A program made the position numbers and the translations under genes. A stretch of 64,000 nucleotides of DNA, taken from assembly GCF_008123425.1 (NCBI RefSeq), contig NZ_VSSS01000024.1, forward strand, positions 73,374 through 137,373, in the 5' to 3' direction. This document shows positions 1-7,958 of this stretch, in pieces. Each line of letters starts with the position of its first letter. Within the stretch, counting starts at the first letter, position 1. Origin of the DNA: Bradyrhizobium rifense. Lineage in GTDB: Bacteria; Pseudomonadota; Alphaproteobacteria; Rhizobiales; Xanthobacteraceae. The notes below the pieces were generated by a model. The model made no database searches and had not been told where the DNA came from. It worked only from the letters and a program-made list of their open reading frames with translations.

Positions 1-83
1 GGCTATGGCGGTCGTTGATGTATGGGGAGCGGCAGCCGATGGTGGTGGCGGAGGCGGCGGTGGGGTGACAGAGCTCCCTCCGC

Positions 84-170
84 CGTCATTGCGAGGAGCT
101 CTTGCGACGAAGCAATCCAGACTGCCTCCGCGGAAAGACTCTGGATTGCTTCGCTGCGCTCGCAATGACG
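84..170. repeat. Extragenic palindrome, family A copy 1
   Basis: This is an imperfect inverted repeat. The outer arms are CGTCATTGCGAG and CTCGCAATGACG. The inner arms are GAAGCAATCCAGA (about 109-121) and its complement (about 140-152). Copies at 254-371, 1577-1664 and 3894-4010 share the same arms. This arrangement is known to me as an abundant intergenic palindrome of Bradyrhizobium and Rhodopseudomonas. It carries no coding capacity; open frames through it are repeat translations. Confidence 0.85.
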
Positions 171-253
171 GAGTGTGTGGCGGCATCCCGCCAATTCCGA
201 ATCACCGTGCATCGCAGAGCAAGGTACCCGCAGCTGGCCCAACTCCCTCCACG

Positions 254-371
254 GTCATTGCGAGGAGCTCTTGCGACGAAGCAATCCAGACTGTCGCTGC
301 GGAGAGATTCTGGATTGCTTCGCTTCCGCCGTCGCTCTTCGAGCTATGGCGGACAAGGCGCTCGCAATGAC
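254..371. repeat. Extragenic palindrome, family A copy 2
   Basis: Same arms as the copy at 84-170, with outer arms GTCATTGCGAG and CTCGCAATGAC and inner arms around GAAGCAATCCAGA and TCTGGATTGCTTC. The distal half carries an extra segment of about 30 bases (roughly 325-357) relative to copy 1. It lies just beyond the tarD stop and may form the 3' hairpin of that transcript. Confidence 0.85.
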
Positions 372-394
372 GGAGTGGGTTGCACCAGCGAGGG

Positions 395-1564
395 CTACTC
401 CGCCAGCGCTTTCATCTCCTTGTAGAGATCGGACTTGCCTTCGAACCCGATGCCCGGAAGGTCCGGCATGGTGATGTGGCCATTTTCGACGCGCACGCCA
501 TCCGGGAAGCCGCCATAGGGCTGGAACAGATCCGGGTAGCTCTCATTACCGCCCAAGCCTAAGCCGGCTGCGATGTTGAGCGACATCTGGTGGCCGCCGT
601 GCGGGATGCAGCGGTTGGGGGACCAGCCGTGGGTTTTCAGCACGTCCAGCGTGCGCTGGTATTCGCAGAGACCATAGGACAGCGCGCAGTCGAATTGCAG
701 CCAGTCGCGGTCGGGGCGCATGCCGCCGTAGCGGATCAGGTTGCGGGCGTCCTGGTGGCTGAAGAGATTCTCGCCTGTCGCCATCGGGCCGGGATAGAAC
801 TCGGCAAGTGCGGCCTGCAGCGCATAGTCGAGGGGATCGCCGACCTCCTCGTACCAGAACAGCGGATAATCGCGCAGCATCTTGGCGTAGGCGATGCCGG
901 TCTCCAGACCGAAGCGGCCGTTGGCGTCGACGGCAAGCTGCGCGTCCTTGCCGATCTCCTTCAGCACCGCCTCGATGCGGGTGCGGTCTTCATCGATCGG
1001 CGCGCCGCCGATCTTCATCTTCACGACGTTGTAGCCGCGATCGAGATAGCCGCGCATCTCGCCGGGCAGCGCCGTGAGATCCTTGCCGGGATAATAATAG
1101 CCGCCGGCGGCGTAGACGAACACACGCGGATTGGCTGTGAGGCCGTGACGCTCAGCGAGCAAGCGAAACAGCGGTTTTCCTGCGATCTTCGCCACCGCAT
1201 CCCACACCGCCATGTCGATGGTGCCGACCGCGACCGAGCGCTCGCCATGGCCGCCCGGCTTCTCGTTGGTCATCATCGCGCCCCAGACCTTGTCGGGGTC
1301 GAGATTGTCGCCGGCAGCGTTCAAGAGCGACTTCGGATCGGCCTCGGTGATACGCGAGGCAAAACGCTCGCGGATCAGGCCGCCCTGGCCATAGCGGCCG
1401 TTGGAGTTGAAGCCGTAGCCGACGACGCGTTTTCCCTCGCGCACCACATCGGTGACGACGGCAACGAGGCTCGTCGTCATCTTGGTGAAGTCGATATAGG
1501 CGTTGCGGATCGGGGACGAGATCGGCTTTGTGATCTCGCGGACGTCGACGATGCGGACGGACAT
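395..1564 (-). CDS. tarD: D(-)-tartrate dehydratase (enolase superfamily)
   Basis: It dehydrates D-tartrate to oxaloacetate in the cytoplasm, using Mg2+. The 389-residue protein is a mandelate-racemase-type enolase superfamily member. The KxK motif gives K182 and K184. The metal ligands D213, E239 and E265 end successive barrel strands, and H322 sits in PHGGHQ. This set (K184, H322, D213, E239, E265) matches, from memory, the catalytic residues of the structurally characterised Bradyrhizobium enzyme, and the sequence reads as a close orthologue. The ATG at 1564 is preferred because AAGGA lies just upstream and the characterised protein begins MSVRIVDVRE; an earlier ATG at 1582 falls in a palindrome. 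It is the last gene of a minus-strand run with DUF3297, gpx and the amidase, separated from them by a repeat. Confidence 0.95.
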   Translation of the reverse strand: MSVRIVDVREITKPISSPIRNAYIDFTKMTTSLVAVVTDVVREGKRVVGYGFNSNGRYGQGGLIRERFASRITEADPKSLLNAAGDNLDPDKVWGAMMTNEKPGGHGERSVAVGTIDMAVWDAVAKIAGKPLFRLLAERHGLTANPRVFVYAAGGYYYPGKDLTALPGEMRGYLDRGYNVVKMKIGGAPIDEDRTRIEAVLKEIGKDAQLAVDANGRFGLETGIAYAKMLRDYPLFWYEEVGDPLDYALQAALAEFYPGPMATGENLFSHQDARNLIRYGGMRPDRDWLQFDCALSYGLCEYQRTLDVLKTHGWSPNRCIPHGGHQMSLNIAAGLGLGGNESYPDLFQPYGGFPDGVRVENGHITMPDLPGIGFEGKSDLYKEMKALAE

Positions 1565-1576
1565 GCGGGTTCCTTT

Positions 1577-1664
1577 CGTCATTGCGAGCGAAGCGAAGCA
1601 ATCCAGTCTGCGACCTGCGGATAGATTCTGGATTGCTTCGTCGCAAGGGCTCCTCGCAATGACG
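1577..1664. repeat. Extragenic palindrome, family A copy 3
   Basis: Inverted repeat with outer arms CGTCATTGCGAG and CTCGCAATGACG and inner arms GAAGCAATCCAG and CTGGATTGCTTC. It occupies nearly all of the gap between the DUF3297 stop and the tarD ribosome binding site, so a polycistronic transcript would carry this hairpin about 13 bases before the tarD start. Confidence 0.87.
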
Positions 1665-1685
1665 AGGAGAGAGTGCGCGTTGCGC

Positions 1686-1943
1686 TTACTTCTTATCCCT
1701 GAAATACGGCTCCACCGGCCCGTGCACCTTGATGGTCAGCTGATTGCCGTAGCGGTCCTTGGCGTTGCCGGCGGCGACGCGGACCCAGCCTTCGCTGATG
1801 CAGTACTCCTCGACATTGGTCTTCTCGACACCCTTGAAGCGAATGCCGACGTCGCGCGACAGGATGTCGGCGTTGTAATAGGGGCTGTTCGGGTCGACCG
1901 ACAGGCGGTCCGGAAATTCGTCGCTCATGATTGTCTCGCTCAT
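1686..1943 (-). CDS. DUF3297 family small protein
   Basis: An 85-residue cytoplasmic protein of unknown function. The central segment DRLSVDPNSPYY, then VGIRFKG and the ending VEPYFRDKK are typical of DUF3297, a short family common in alpha- and gammaproteobacteria. The ATG at 1943 overlaps the gpx stop by four bases (ATGA), implying translational coupling; a second ATG at 1928 gives MSDEFPDRLS, the usual family start, and is a real alternative. No catalytic motif, signal peptide or membrane segment is visible. Its position between gpx and tarD does not reveal its role. Confidence 0.85.
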   Translation of the reverse strand: MSETIMSDEFPDRLSVDPNSPYYNADILSRDVGIRFKGVEKTNVEEYCISEGWVRVAAGNAKDRYGNQLTIKVHGPVEPYFRDKK

Positions 1944-2416
1944 AACAGGGTCTCGATCTTCTGCCGCAATCCTTCCGGCCGCGCGGTCGGCGCGTAGCGC
2001 GCGATCACCTGGCCGGCACGATCCACCAGGAATTTGGTGAAATTCCATTTGATGGAGGCGCCCAGCAGGCCGGATTGCTGGTGTTTCAGGTACTCATACA
2101 GGGGATGCGCGTGGGCACCGTTGACGTCGATCTTCTCGAACAAGGGAAAGGTGACGTCGTAATTGGTCGAGCAGAACGCCTGGATCTCGGCGGCCTGCCC
2201 CGGCTCCTGCGCGCCGAACTGGTTGCAGGGAAAGCCGAGCACCGAGAAGCCGCGCGGCGCCAGATCGCGGTGCAGATCCTCGAGGCCCCGATATTGCGGC
2301 GTGAAGCCGCATTTGCTTGCGGTGTTGACGATCAAGAGCACCTGCCCCTCGAACTGGCGCATCGGCACTTCATCGCCGAGAAGCGAATTGGCCTTGAAGT
2401 CGTAGATAACAGACAT
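1940..2416 (-). CDS. gpx: Glutathione peroxidase-family protein
   Basis: Reduces hydroperoxides at the expense of thiols (glutathione or thioredoxin). The 158-residue length is normal for bacterial Gpx. The peroxidatic cysteine is C36 in NTASKCGFTPQY. The conserved Gln lies in FPCNQFGAQEPG (Q66) and the Trp in KWNFTKFLVD (W124), completing the Cys-Gln-Trp triad. The active site uses Cys rather than selenocysteine, and C64 and C82 are further cysteines, so it may recycle through thioredoxin. The ATG at 2416 lies 2 bases beyond the upstream amidase stop, and its own stop overlaps the DUF3297 start, so the three genes look co-transcribed. Confidence 0.93.
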   Translation of the reverse strand: MSVIYDFKANSLLGDEVPMRQFEGQVLLIVNTASKCGFTPQYRGLEDLHRDLAPRGFSVLGFPCNQFGAQEPGQAAEIQAFCSTNYDVTFPLFEKIDVNGAHAHPLYEYLKHQQSGLLGASIKWNFTKFLVDRAGQVIARYAPTARPEGLRQKIETLL

Positions 2417-2418
2417 CG

Positions 2419-3819
2419 CTAACCCACGGGGTCGATCGGTGACGGCGGCACGCCGCCCGCCTCGATTGCTTCGCCGGCGAGCAGACACAGATCCTCGCGA
2501 TAACGGCCGGAGACGATGTGCACGCCGACCGGCGTCTTGCCGACGAGGCCGGTCGAGACCACGAGGCCCGGCAGCCCCATGAAGGGCGTCGCGATCTGCG
2601 GCAGCTGCGCCTCCCAGACGCGCTCGAAGGAGGCGGCGTCCTTGCGGTCGAGATGATCGGGGAACGGCAGCTCGCCGGAGACCGGCGTCAGCACCACGGC
2701 ATATTTTTCGAAGAACAGCATCCAGTCGCGGGTCAGCGTGGCGCGGCGGGTCAGCGCCTGCGCGTAGTTGGCCTGGTCCATCGGCGTGACCTTGGCGCGG
2801 TTGCCGCGCAGGCACGCCAGCGCGCCGGGATCGCCTTCGCGCTCGGCCATGTCCAGCTGCGCCTCGTAGCCGTCGCCGAGCCAGAGCTTGCGCTGCCACT
2901 CGACGGCTTCGCGCATCGGCGGGGTGTTCTCGATCACCTCCACAGTCCAGCCGGCACGCTCGAGGCGCTTGCCGGCGTCGGTCACGGCGGCCTTCACCTC
3001 TGGCGTGGTCGCGAGGCCGTCGGGGTTGAGGCAGAGCGCGGCGCGTTTCGGCACGGCCGGGCCTTCCAGCGGCGCCGGCACAAACCAGGGATCGCGCGCA
3101 TCGCGGGCCGACATGGCAGCGAGCGAGATGCGCAGGTCATTCACGGTGCGCGCCAGCGGTCCCGACACCGCCATGATCTGCGGCCCGATCGGGCGCTCCG
3201 GCAGCGCCGGATTGAAGGCGGGGATGCGGCCCAGGGTCGGGCGCAGGCCGTGCACTCCGCAGGCATAGGCGGGATAGCGGATCGAGCCGGCGATGTCGGT
3301 GCCGTGAGCGATGTGGCCGATGCCGGCCGCAACCGCCGAGCCGGCGCCGCCGGACGAGCCGCCCGGGGTCAGCGACGCATCGCGCGGGTTCCTGGTGTCG
3401 CCATGGACCAGATTGGTGGTGAACCAGCGGTAGGAGAAGGCCGGGCAATTGGTACGCCCAAGGAGGATGGCGCCCGATTTGCGGAAATTGGCGACCACCG
3501 GATTGTCCTCGCGCGCGATCAGGTCGCGCTGCAGCCTGAGGCCGTTGGTGGTGGCAAAGCCCTCCTGGTCGACATTGGCCTTGATGGTGACGGGCACGCC
3601 GGCCAGTACGCCGGGGTTCTCGCCCCTGGCGATGGCGGCATCGACGGCGTCGGCCTGCTTGAGCACGTCCTCGGGCCGGTGGTCGATCACGGCGTTGAGC
3701 TTGGGATTGACGGCGTCCAGGCGGTCGAGGCCGGCCTTGGCCGCCTCCCGGGCGGACACCTTCTTGGATCTGACGAGGGTAGCGAGGTCGGCGGCCGACA
3801 GGCGCCAGAGATCTTGCAT
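2419..3819 (-). CDS. Amidase (amidase signature family)
   Basis: Hydrolyses an amide bond; the substrate cannot be read from sequence. The 466-residue protein carries the amidase-signature triad: K80 in VTIKANVDQEG, the cis-serine S155 in PGGSSGGAGSA, and nucleophile S179 in GTDIAGSIRYPA. The size fits single-enzyme amidases. It is not obviously GatA, since no gatB or gatC accompanies it and the C-terminal half differs. The ATG at 3819 has GGAG seven bases upstream; in-frame sequence further upstream runs into a palindrome and is not coding. It is probably the first gene of the amidase-gpx-DUF3297(-tarD) transcript. Confidence 0.88.
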   Translation of the reverse strand: MQDLWRLSAADLATLVRSKKVSAREAAKAGLDRLDAVNPKLNAVIDHRPEDVLKQADAVDAAIARGENPGVLAGVPVTIKANVDQEGFATTNGLRLQRDLIAREDNPVVANFRKSGAILLGRTNCPAFSYRWFTTNLVHGDTRNPRDASLTPGGSSGGAGSAVAAGIGHIAHGTDIAGSIRYPAYACGVHGLRPTLGRIPAFNPALPERPIGPQIMAVSGPLARTVNDLRISLAAMSARDARDPWFVPAPLEGPAVPKRAALCLNPDGLATTPEVKAAVTDAGKRLERAGWTVEVIENTPPMREAVEWQRKLWLGDGYEAQLDMAEREGDPGALACLRGNRAKVTPMDQANYAQALTRRATLTRDWMLFFEKYAVVLTPVSGELPFPDHLDRKDAASFERVWEAQLPQIATPFMGLPGLVVSTGLVGKTPVGVHIVSGRYREDLCLLAGEAIEAGGVPPSPIDPVG

Positions 3820-3893
3820 GATTTGCTCCGTGTAACCGGCTTCTTTTAGCGCCGGGAACGCGGCAAAGCCATGCGGATTTCGCAGGGATACTC

Positions 3894-4010
3894 CGTCATT
3901 GCGAGCGAAGCGAAGCAATCCAGAATCCCACCGCGGAGGCAGTCTGGATTGCTTCGTCGCATCAGCGCAAAATTGCTACGCAATTTTGTCGCGAGCTCCT
4001 CGCAATGACG
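3894..4010. repeat. Extragenic palindrome, family A copy 4
   Basis: Inverted repeat with the same outer (CGTCATTGCGAG) and inner (GAAGCAATCCAGA) arms as the other copies. The distal half is extended by a second small hairpin at about 3967-3988 (CAAAATTGC / GCAATTTTG). It lies 75 bases upstream of the amidase start. Confidence 0.85.
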
Positions 4011-4030
4011 TGGAGAGCGTAGCGGGGCCC

Positions 4031-4288
4031 CTAATGCCGCGTTGCGGACTCGTCCGGGATGTCCAGCAGCGCCTCGGTGAAGGGGAATTCCAGCACGATG
4101 TCGCCTTCGACGTCGGTGACCTCGATCACCGCCTCCATGAGCGCCGGCTGGGCGCCCTCGGATTTCACCACCTCCAGGATCATCTGGCGGGCGACCTCCC
4201 AGGCACGATCGGGGTTGCGCAGATCCTCGCCTTCGGGATCCACGATCAGTTCATCGCCGATACGGGTGTTGAAGAAATATTTGGGCAT
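4031..4288 (-). CDS. Small DUF6894-like protein
   Basis: An 85-residue acidic protein of unknown function. The opening MPKYFFNTRIGDELIVDPEG and the following alpha-helical segment with WEVARQMILEVVKS are the pattern of DUF6894, a family of small proteins numerous in Bradyrhizobium and relatives. The ATG at 4288 gives this canonical start; upstream in-frame sequence has no coding character. There is no signal peptide or membrane segment. It is divergent from pqqA and separated from the amidase by a palindrome, so it is probably transcribed alone. Confidence 0.82.
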   Translation of the reverse strand: MPKYFFNTRIGDELIVDPEGEDLRNPDRAWEVARQMILEVVKSEGAQPALMEAVIEVTDVEGDIVLEFPFTEALLDIPDESATRH

Positions 4289-4538
4289 CACCGAATTCCA
4301 CTTGGGTCGCCTGTACCGGATAGAAAAGCTGCACTGCACTCACAACTGCTTTATCAGGACAGGGTTCGCGACCGAATACGCCAGGCGCAAGGCTGCATCG
4401 GCAGAAACTGGCGTTCCACGTGCGCTTTTCGCAGCGCAACATGGCTTTCTCGGGAAAATTTCACTGGCGAACTTTTGTGCCCGCATTAACTTAGCTCTCG
4501 GGCGTACACGTCCGAAATCTCGAAAATGGAGAGCCAAA

Positions 4539-4619
4539 ATGGCCTGGAAAGCCCCCAAGATCGTCGAAGTGCCGTGCGGCATGGAAATCAACATGTATGT
4601 GAGCGCCACCCGCAAATAA
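4539..4619 (+). CDS. pqqA: PQQ precursor peptide PqqA
   Basis: This 26-residue ribosomal peptide supplies the glutamate and tyrosine from which pyrroloquinoline quinone is built. E16 and Y20 lie in the conserved MEINMY segment, spaced E-x3-Y. PqqE cross-links them and the backbone is then trimmed away. The ATG is preceded by GGAG at 4529-4532, a good ribosome binding site. The 250 bases upstream, to the divergent DUF6894 gene, must contain the promoter, but no confident sigma-70 or EcfG motif is visible. A 119-base gap before pqqB holds a small hairpin. Confidence 0.95.
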   Translation: MAWKAPKIVEVPCGMEINMYVSATRK

Positions 4620-4669
4620 GCGGTTGGTGAGTACGCGTTCTGCGCAGGTGGGTCTGCCGGTCACGATCG

Positions 4670-4688
4670 GTTTCCGGATGATGGAAAC
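4670..4688 (+). terminator. Possible attenuating hairpin between pqqA and pqqB
   Basis: GTTTCC and GGAAAC form a six-base-pair stem around a seven-base loop inside the 119-base gap after pqqA. There is no T-run, so it could be a weak attenuator or RNA-stabilising element rather than a true terminator. Higher expression of pqqA than of pqqB-E is known in other bacteria and would fit. Confidence 0.3.
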
Positions 4689-4738
4689 TGTGTTGGCCTT
4701 AGGATCCACCTGGCGACGTTGCTTCCAGGAGACGGATC

Positions 4739-5668
4739 ATGCTTCGCGTCGTCGTCCTGGGCGCCGGGGCCGGCGGCGGAGTCCCGCAATGGAATTGCGG
4801 TTGCGAGGGCTGCCGGGCAGCCCGTCACCACGGCCATGAGCTTTATCGAACCCAGGCCTCGGTTGCCTTCAGCGGCGACGGCGAGCACTGGTTCCTGATC
4901 AACGCCTCGCCCGACCTTCGCCAGCAATTGAATGCCACGCCGCAGCTGCATCCCAAGGCCGGCGCGCTGCGCCATACGCCTGTTGCAGGCGTGATCCTGA
5001 CCAACAGCGAAGTCGATGCGGTCACCGGCCTGCTCTCGATGCGCGAGGGCTCGCCCTTCACGGTCTATGCGCATGAAAAGGTGCTGGCGATCCTTGCCAG
5101 CAACAGCATCTTCAACGTGCTGAACGAGACAAACGTCAGGCGCCAGCCGATCGGCATCAGCGAGCCGTTCGAGCCGCGGCTTACCGATGGTGCGCGCTCG
5201 GGGCTGGAGGTGCTGCCATTTGCGGTGCCGGGCAAGTCGGCCTGGTATCTCGAAGGCAAGGCGCATCCCGGCGGCGCGAGCGGCGACGGCGATACGCTGG
5301 GCCTGAAGATCACCGACAAGGCGACCGGCAAGTGCTTCTACTTCATCGCCGCCTGCGCCGAGGTCACCGATGCGCTGAAGGCCGAGATCGACGGCGCCGC
5401 GCTGGTGTTCTTCGACGGCACGGTCTGGCAGGATGACGAGATGATCAAGGCCGGGCTCGGCCACAAGACCGGCAAGAGCATGGGCCATGTCGCGATGTCC
5501 GGTCACGATGGCGCGATCGCGCGGCTCGCCGACCTCAATATCGACAGGAAGATGTTCCTGCATATCAATAATTCGAACCCGGCGCTGCTGCCCTCGTCCC
5601 CCGAGCGCAAGGCCGCTGAAGAAGCGGGCTGGCAGATACCCGCCGACGGAACGGAGATCGTGCTGTGA
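4739..5668 (+). CDS. pqqB: PQQ biosynthesis protein PqqB
   Basis: A 309-residue metallo-beta-lactamase-fold protein of the PQQ pathway. In this family it is implicated in tyrosine hydroxylation of the processed precursor. The start MLRVVVLGAGAGGGVPQWNC and the early C-x2-C zinc site (WNCGCEGC) are diagnostic. The usual HxHxDH metal motif of the fold appears only in modified form, as TNSEVD, which is normal for PqqB. The ATG at 4739 follows CAGGAG. Its stop lies inside the pqqC start (GTGA overlap), so translation is coupled. Confidence 0.95.
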   Translation: MLRVVVLGAGAGGGVPQWNCGCEGCRAARHHGHELYRTQASVAFSGDGEHWFLINASPDLRQQLNATPQLHPKAGALRHTPVAGVILTNSEVDAVTGLLSMREGSPFTVYAHEKVLAILASNSIFNVLNETNVRRQPIGISEPFEPRLTDGARSGLEVLPFAVPGKSAWYLEGKAHPGGASGDGDTLGLKITDKATGKCFYFIAACAEVTDALKAEIDGAALVFFDGTVWQDDEMIKAGLGHKTGKSMGHVAMSGHDGAIARLADLNIDRKMFLHINNSNPALLPSSPERKAAEEAGWQIPADGTEIVL

Positions 5669-6444
5669 ATGCCGCGTCCATGACTGGAATGACTGCGCTC
5701 TCGATCGGCAAGGACATCAGGCTCACCAGCGCCGAGGAGCTGGAGGCGACGCTGCGCCACATCGGCGCCACGCGCTATCACAGCCTGCATCCGTTCCATA
5801 AGCTGCTGCATGGCGGCAAGCTCAACAAGGGCCAGGTGCAGGCCTGGGCGCTGAACCGCTACTATTACCAGAGCACGATCCCGATCAAGGACGCGGTGGT
5901 GATCTCGCGCTTCCGCGACCGCGCCACGCGGCTGGAATGGCGCCACCGCATCGAGGACCATGATGGCGATGTCGGCTCTGAGGGCGGCATCGAGCGCTGG
6001 CTGAAGCTGACCGAAGGCCTCGGGCTCGACACGGCTTATGTGGAATCCACCGAAGGCATCTTGCCGGCGACGCGCTTCGCGGTGGAGGCTTATGTCCACT
6101 ACTGCCGCGAAAAGAGCCCGCTGGAGGCGATCGCGTCCTCGCTCACCGAACTGTTCGCGCCGAACCTGCATGAAGAGCGCATCTCGGGCATGCTGGAGCA
6201 TTACGACTTCGTCAATCCCGACATCATGAGCTACTTCAAGCGCCGCCTGGCGCAGGCGCCGCGCGATGCCGGCTTTGCGCTCGATTACGTCAAGGCGCAT
6301 GCCACGACCCCGGAGCAGCGCGCGCTGGTGTGCAACGCGCTGATCTTCAAGACCAGCGTGCTATGGGTGCAACTGGACGCGCTCCAGCACGCCTATGTCG
6401 AGGGCAACATTCCGCCGGGCGCGTTCGTGCCCAAAGCGAGTTAG
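5665..6444 (+). CDS. pqqC: Pyrroloquinoline-quinone synthase PqqC
   Basis: Catalyses the last step of PQQ synthesis, an eight-electron ring closure and oxidation of AHQQ with O2 and no metal or cofactor. The 259-residue all-helical protein contains the conserved segments RYHSLHPFHKLLHGG, NRYYYQSTIPIKD and RMEDHDG-like HRIEDHDGD. The first possible start is GTG at 5665, overlapping the pqqB stop; ATG at 5680 (MTGMTALS) is an alternative. It is followed by pqqD after 12 bases. Confidence 0.95.
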   Translation: MNAASMTGMTALSIGKDIRLTSAEELEATLRHIGATRYHSLHPFHKLLHGGKLNKGQVQAWALNRYYYQSTIPIKDAVVISRFRDRATRLEWRHRIEDHDGDVGSEGGIERWLKLTEGLGLDTAYVESTEGILPATRFAVEAYVHYCREKSPLEAIASSLTELFAPNLHEERISGMLEHYDFVNPDIMSYFKRRLAQAPRDAGFALDYVKAHATTPEQRALVCNALIFKTSVLWVQLDALQHAYVEGNIPPGAFVPKAS

Positions 6445-6456
6445 GGAACTAGAGCG

Positions 6457-6768
6457 ATGGCCGGGCCGCGGAACATCAGCGTCAGCGAGGCAAGCCGCCC
6501 CGTGCTGCCGCGGCACGCCAAGCTGAAATATGACGACACGCGAAAGGTCTGGGTGATCCTGGCGCCGGAGCGCGTGCTGGCGCCTGACGAGATCGCGGTC
6601 GAGGTCTTGCAGCTCTGCGACGGCAAGCGCAATGTCGGCGACGTGTCCGATCAGCTGGCGGCGAAATACGCCGCACCGCGCGAGGCGATCCTCGCCGACG
6701 TCATCGTCATGCTGCAGGATCTCGCCGACAAGGGCTTCCTCACCGAGGCCCGGGAGAAGACGCCATGA
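6457..6768 (+). CDS. pqqD: PqqA peptide chaperone PqqD
   Basis: A 103-residue RiPP recognition element that binds PqqA and presents it to the radical SAM enzyme PqqE. The features RHAKLKYDDTRKVWVILAPE and CDGKRNVGDVSDQLA are the family hallmarks. As in most alphaproteobacteria it is a separate protein, not fused to PqqC. Its stop overlaps the pqqE start by four bases (ATGA), consistent with the need for a stoichiometric PqqD-PqqE complex. Confidence 0.94.
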   Translation: MAGPRNISVSEASRPVLPRHAKLKYDDTRKVWVILAPERVLAPDEIAVEVLQLCDGKRNVGDVSDQLAAKYAAPREAILADVIVMLQDLADKGFLTEAREKTP

Positions 6769-7958
6769 GCGATGTGCTCCCGACCATCCCGCCTGACACA
6801 AGCGACAGCCTCGCGGTGCTGGAGAAGAGCCGCTCGACGGCGGAGACCTTTGGCATTCCGCTCGCCGTGCTGCTCGAGATCACCCATCGCTGCCCGCTGC
6901 AATGCCCCTATTGCTCTAACCCTGTCGAGCTCGACCGCTCCGGCAAGGAGCTGACGACGGACGAATGGAAGAAAGTGCTGAGCGAGCTCGCCGAGATCGG
7001 CGTGCTCCAGGTGCATTTCTCCGGCGGCGAGCCGACGGCGCGCAAGGACCTCGTCGAGTTGGTGAAGCACGCCAGCGACGTCGGCCTCTACACCAACCTC
7101 ATCACCTCGGCCGTGCTGCTGACGCGCGAGAAGCTCAGCGACCTTGCGGACGCCGGGCTCTGCCATGTGCAGATCAGTTTCCAGGGCGTCGAAGACGGCC
7201 TCGCCGATCGCGTTGCCGGCTACAAGAACGGGCATCGCAAGAAGCTCGAGGTCGCGAAGTGGACCCGCGAGCTGGATCTGCCGCTGACCGTGAATGCGGT
7301 GATGCATCGGCAGAACCTGCACCAGCTCCCCGACATCATTCAGATGTCGATCGATCTCGACGCCGACCGGCTCGAGGTCGCCAACGTGCAGTATTACGGC
7401 TGGGCGCTGAAGAATCGCGCCGCGCTGATGCCGACAGTGGCGCAGCTCGACGAATGCACCCGTATCGTCGAGGAGGCGCGCGAGCGGCTGAAGGGGACAC
7501 TGGCGATCGACTACGTCGTGCCGGATTATTACGCGCTGCGGCCGAAGAAGTGCATGGGCGGCTGGGGCCGGCAGTTCTTCAACATCTCGCCCGCCGGCAA
7601 GGTGCTGCCCTGCCACGCCGCCGAAAGCATCACCGGGCTCGATTTCGAGTCGGTGCGCTCGAACCATTCGATCGCCTGGATCTGGCAAAACTCCGACGCC
7701 TTCAACCGCTATCGCGGCACCGGCTGGATGAAGGAGCCGTGCAAGACCTGCGAATTCCGCGAGATCGATTTTGGCGGCTGCCGCTGCCAGGCCTTTGCGC
7801 TGACGGGTGACGCCGCCAACACCGATCCGGCCTGCGCGCTGTCGCCGCTGCACGAGACCATCTTCAAGCAGGCCGAGCGCGAGGCCGAGGGCGAAACCAA
7901 CCGCTTCCTCTATCGCAATTTTGCCGGCGGCACTCTGGAATCCGGGAATGACGCCTGA
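6765..7958 (+). CDS. pqqE: PqqA peptide cyclase PqqE (radical SAM)
   Basis: Forms the carbon-carbon bond between Glu and Tyr of PqqA. The 397-residue protein has the radical SAM CxxxCxxC motif in HRCPLQCPYCSNP (near residues 43-50). A C-terminal SPASM domain binds auxiliary iron-sulfur clusters (CMGGWG, LPCHAAE and the CKTCEFREIDFGGCRC segment). FSGGEPT is the SAM-binding GGEP motif. The ATG overlaps the pqqD stop, and the 3' end overlaps the following hydrolase gene by 11 bases. Confidence 0.96.
   Translation: MSDVLPTIPPDTSDSLAVLEKSRSTAETFGIPLAVLLEITHRCPLQCPYCSNPVELDRSGKELTTDEWKKVLSELAEIGVLQVHFSGGEPTARKDLVELVKHASDVGLYTNLITSAVLLTREKLSDLADAGLCHVQISFQGVEDGLADRVAGYKNGHRKKLEVAKWTRELDLPLTVNAVMHRQNLHQLPDIIQMSIDLDADRLEVANVQYYGWALKNRAALMPTVAQLDECTRIVEEARERLKGTLAIDYVVPDYYALRPKKCMGGWGRQFFNISPAGKVLPCHAAESITGLDFESVRSNHSIAWIWQNSDAFNRYRGTGWMKEPCKTCEFREIDFGGCRCQAFALTGDAANTDPACALSPLHETIFKQAEREAEGETNRFLYRNFAGGTLESGNDA

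Larger units (their letters stand above)
1..394. other. Window start: non-coding apart from two repeats
   Basis: The first 18 bases can be read on the plus strand as GYGGR followed by a stop, which could be the glycine-rich end of a gene lying upstream of the window, but five residues do not establish that. The rest, up to the tarD stop, holds two family A palindromes and short linkers. I see no other gene here. Confidence 0.5.

Noticed and set aside
1..18. C-terminal end of a plus-strand gene (GYGGR, stop)
   Set aside because: Five residues at the window edge cannot be assigned to any gene; mentioned only in the window-start entry.
590..1624. Long open frame on the plus strand opposite tarD
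   Set aside because: It is the antisense of a gene with complete catalytic motifs; high GC content creates such frames. The translation matches no family and runs into the palindrome.
2518..3849. Plus-strand open frame of over 440 codons opposite the amidase
   Set aside because: It is an antisense shadow of the amidase, with Arg/His/Gly-rich translation and no domain pattern.
4413..4417. GGAAC on the minus strand before the DUF6894 gene as a stress promoter
   Set aside because: Neither N16 nor N17 spacing gives a GTT-containing -10.
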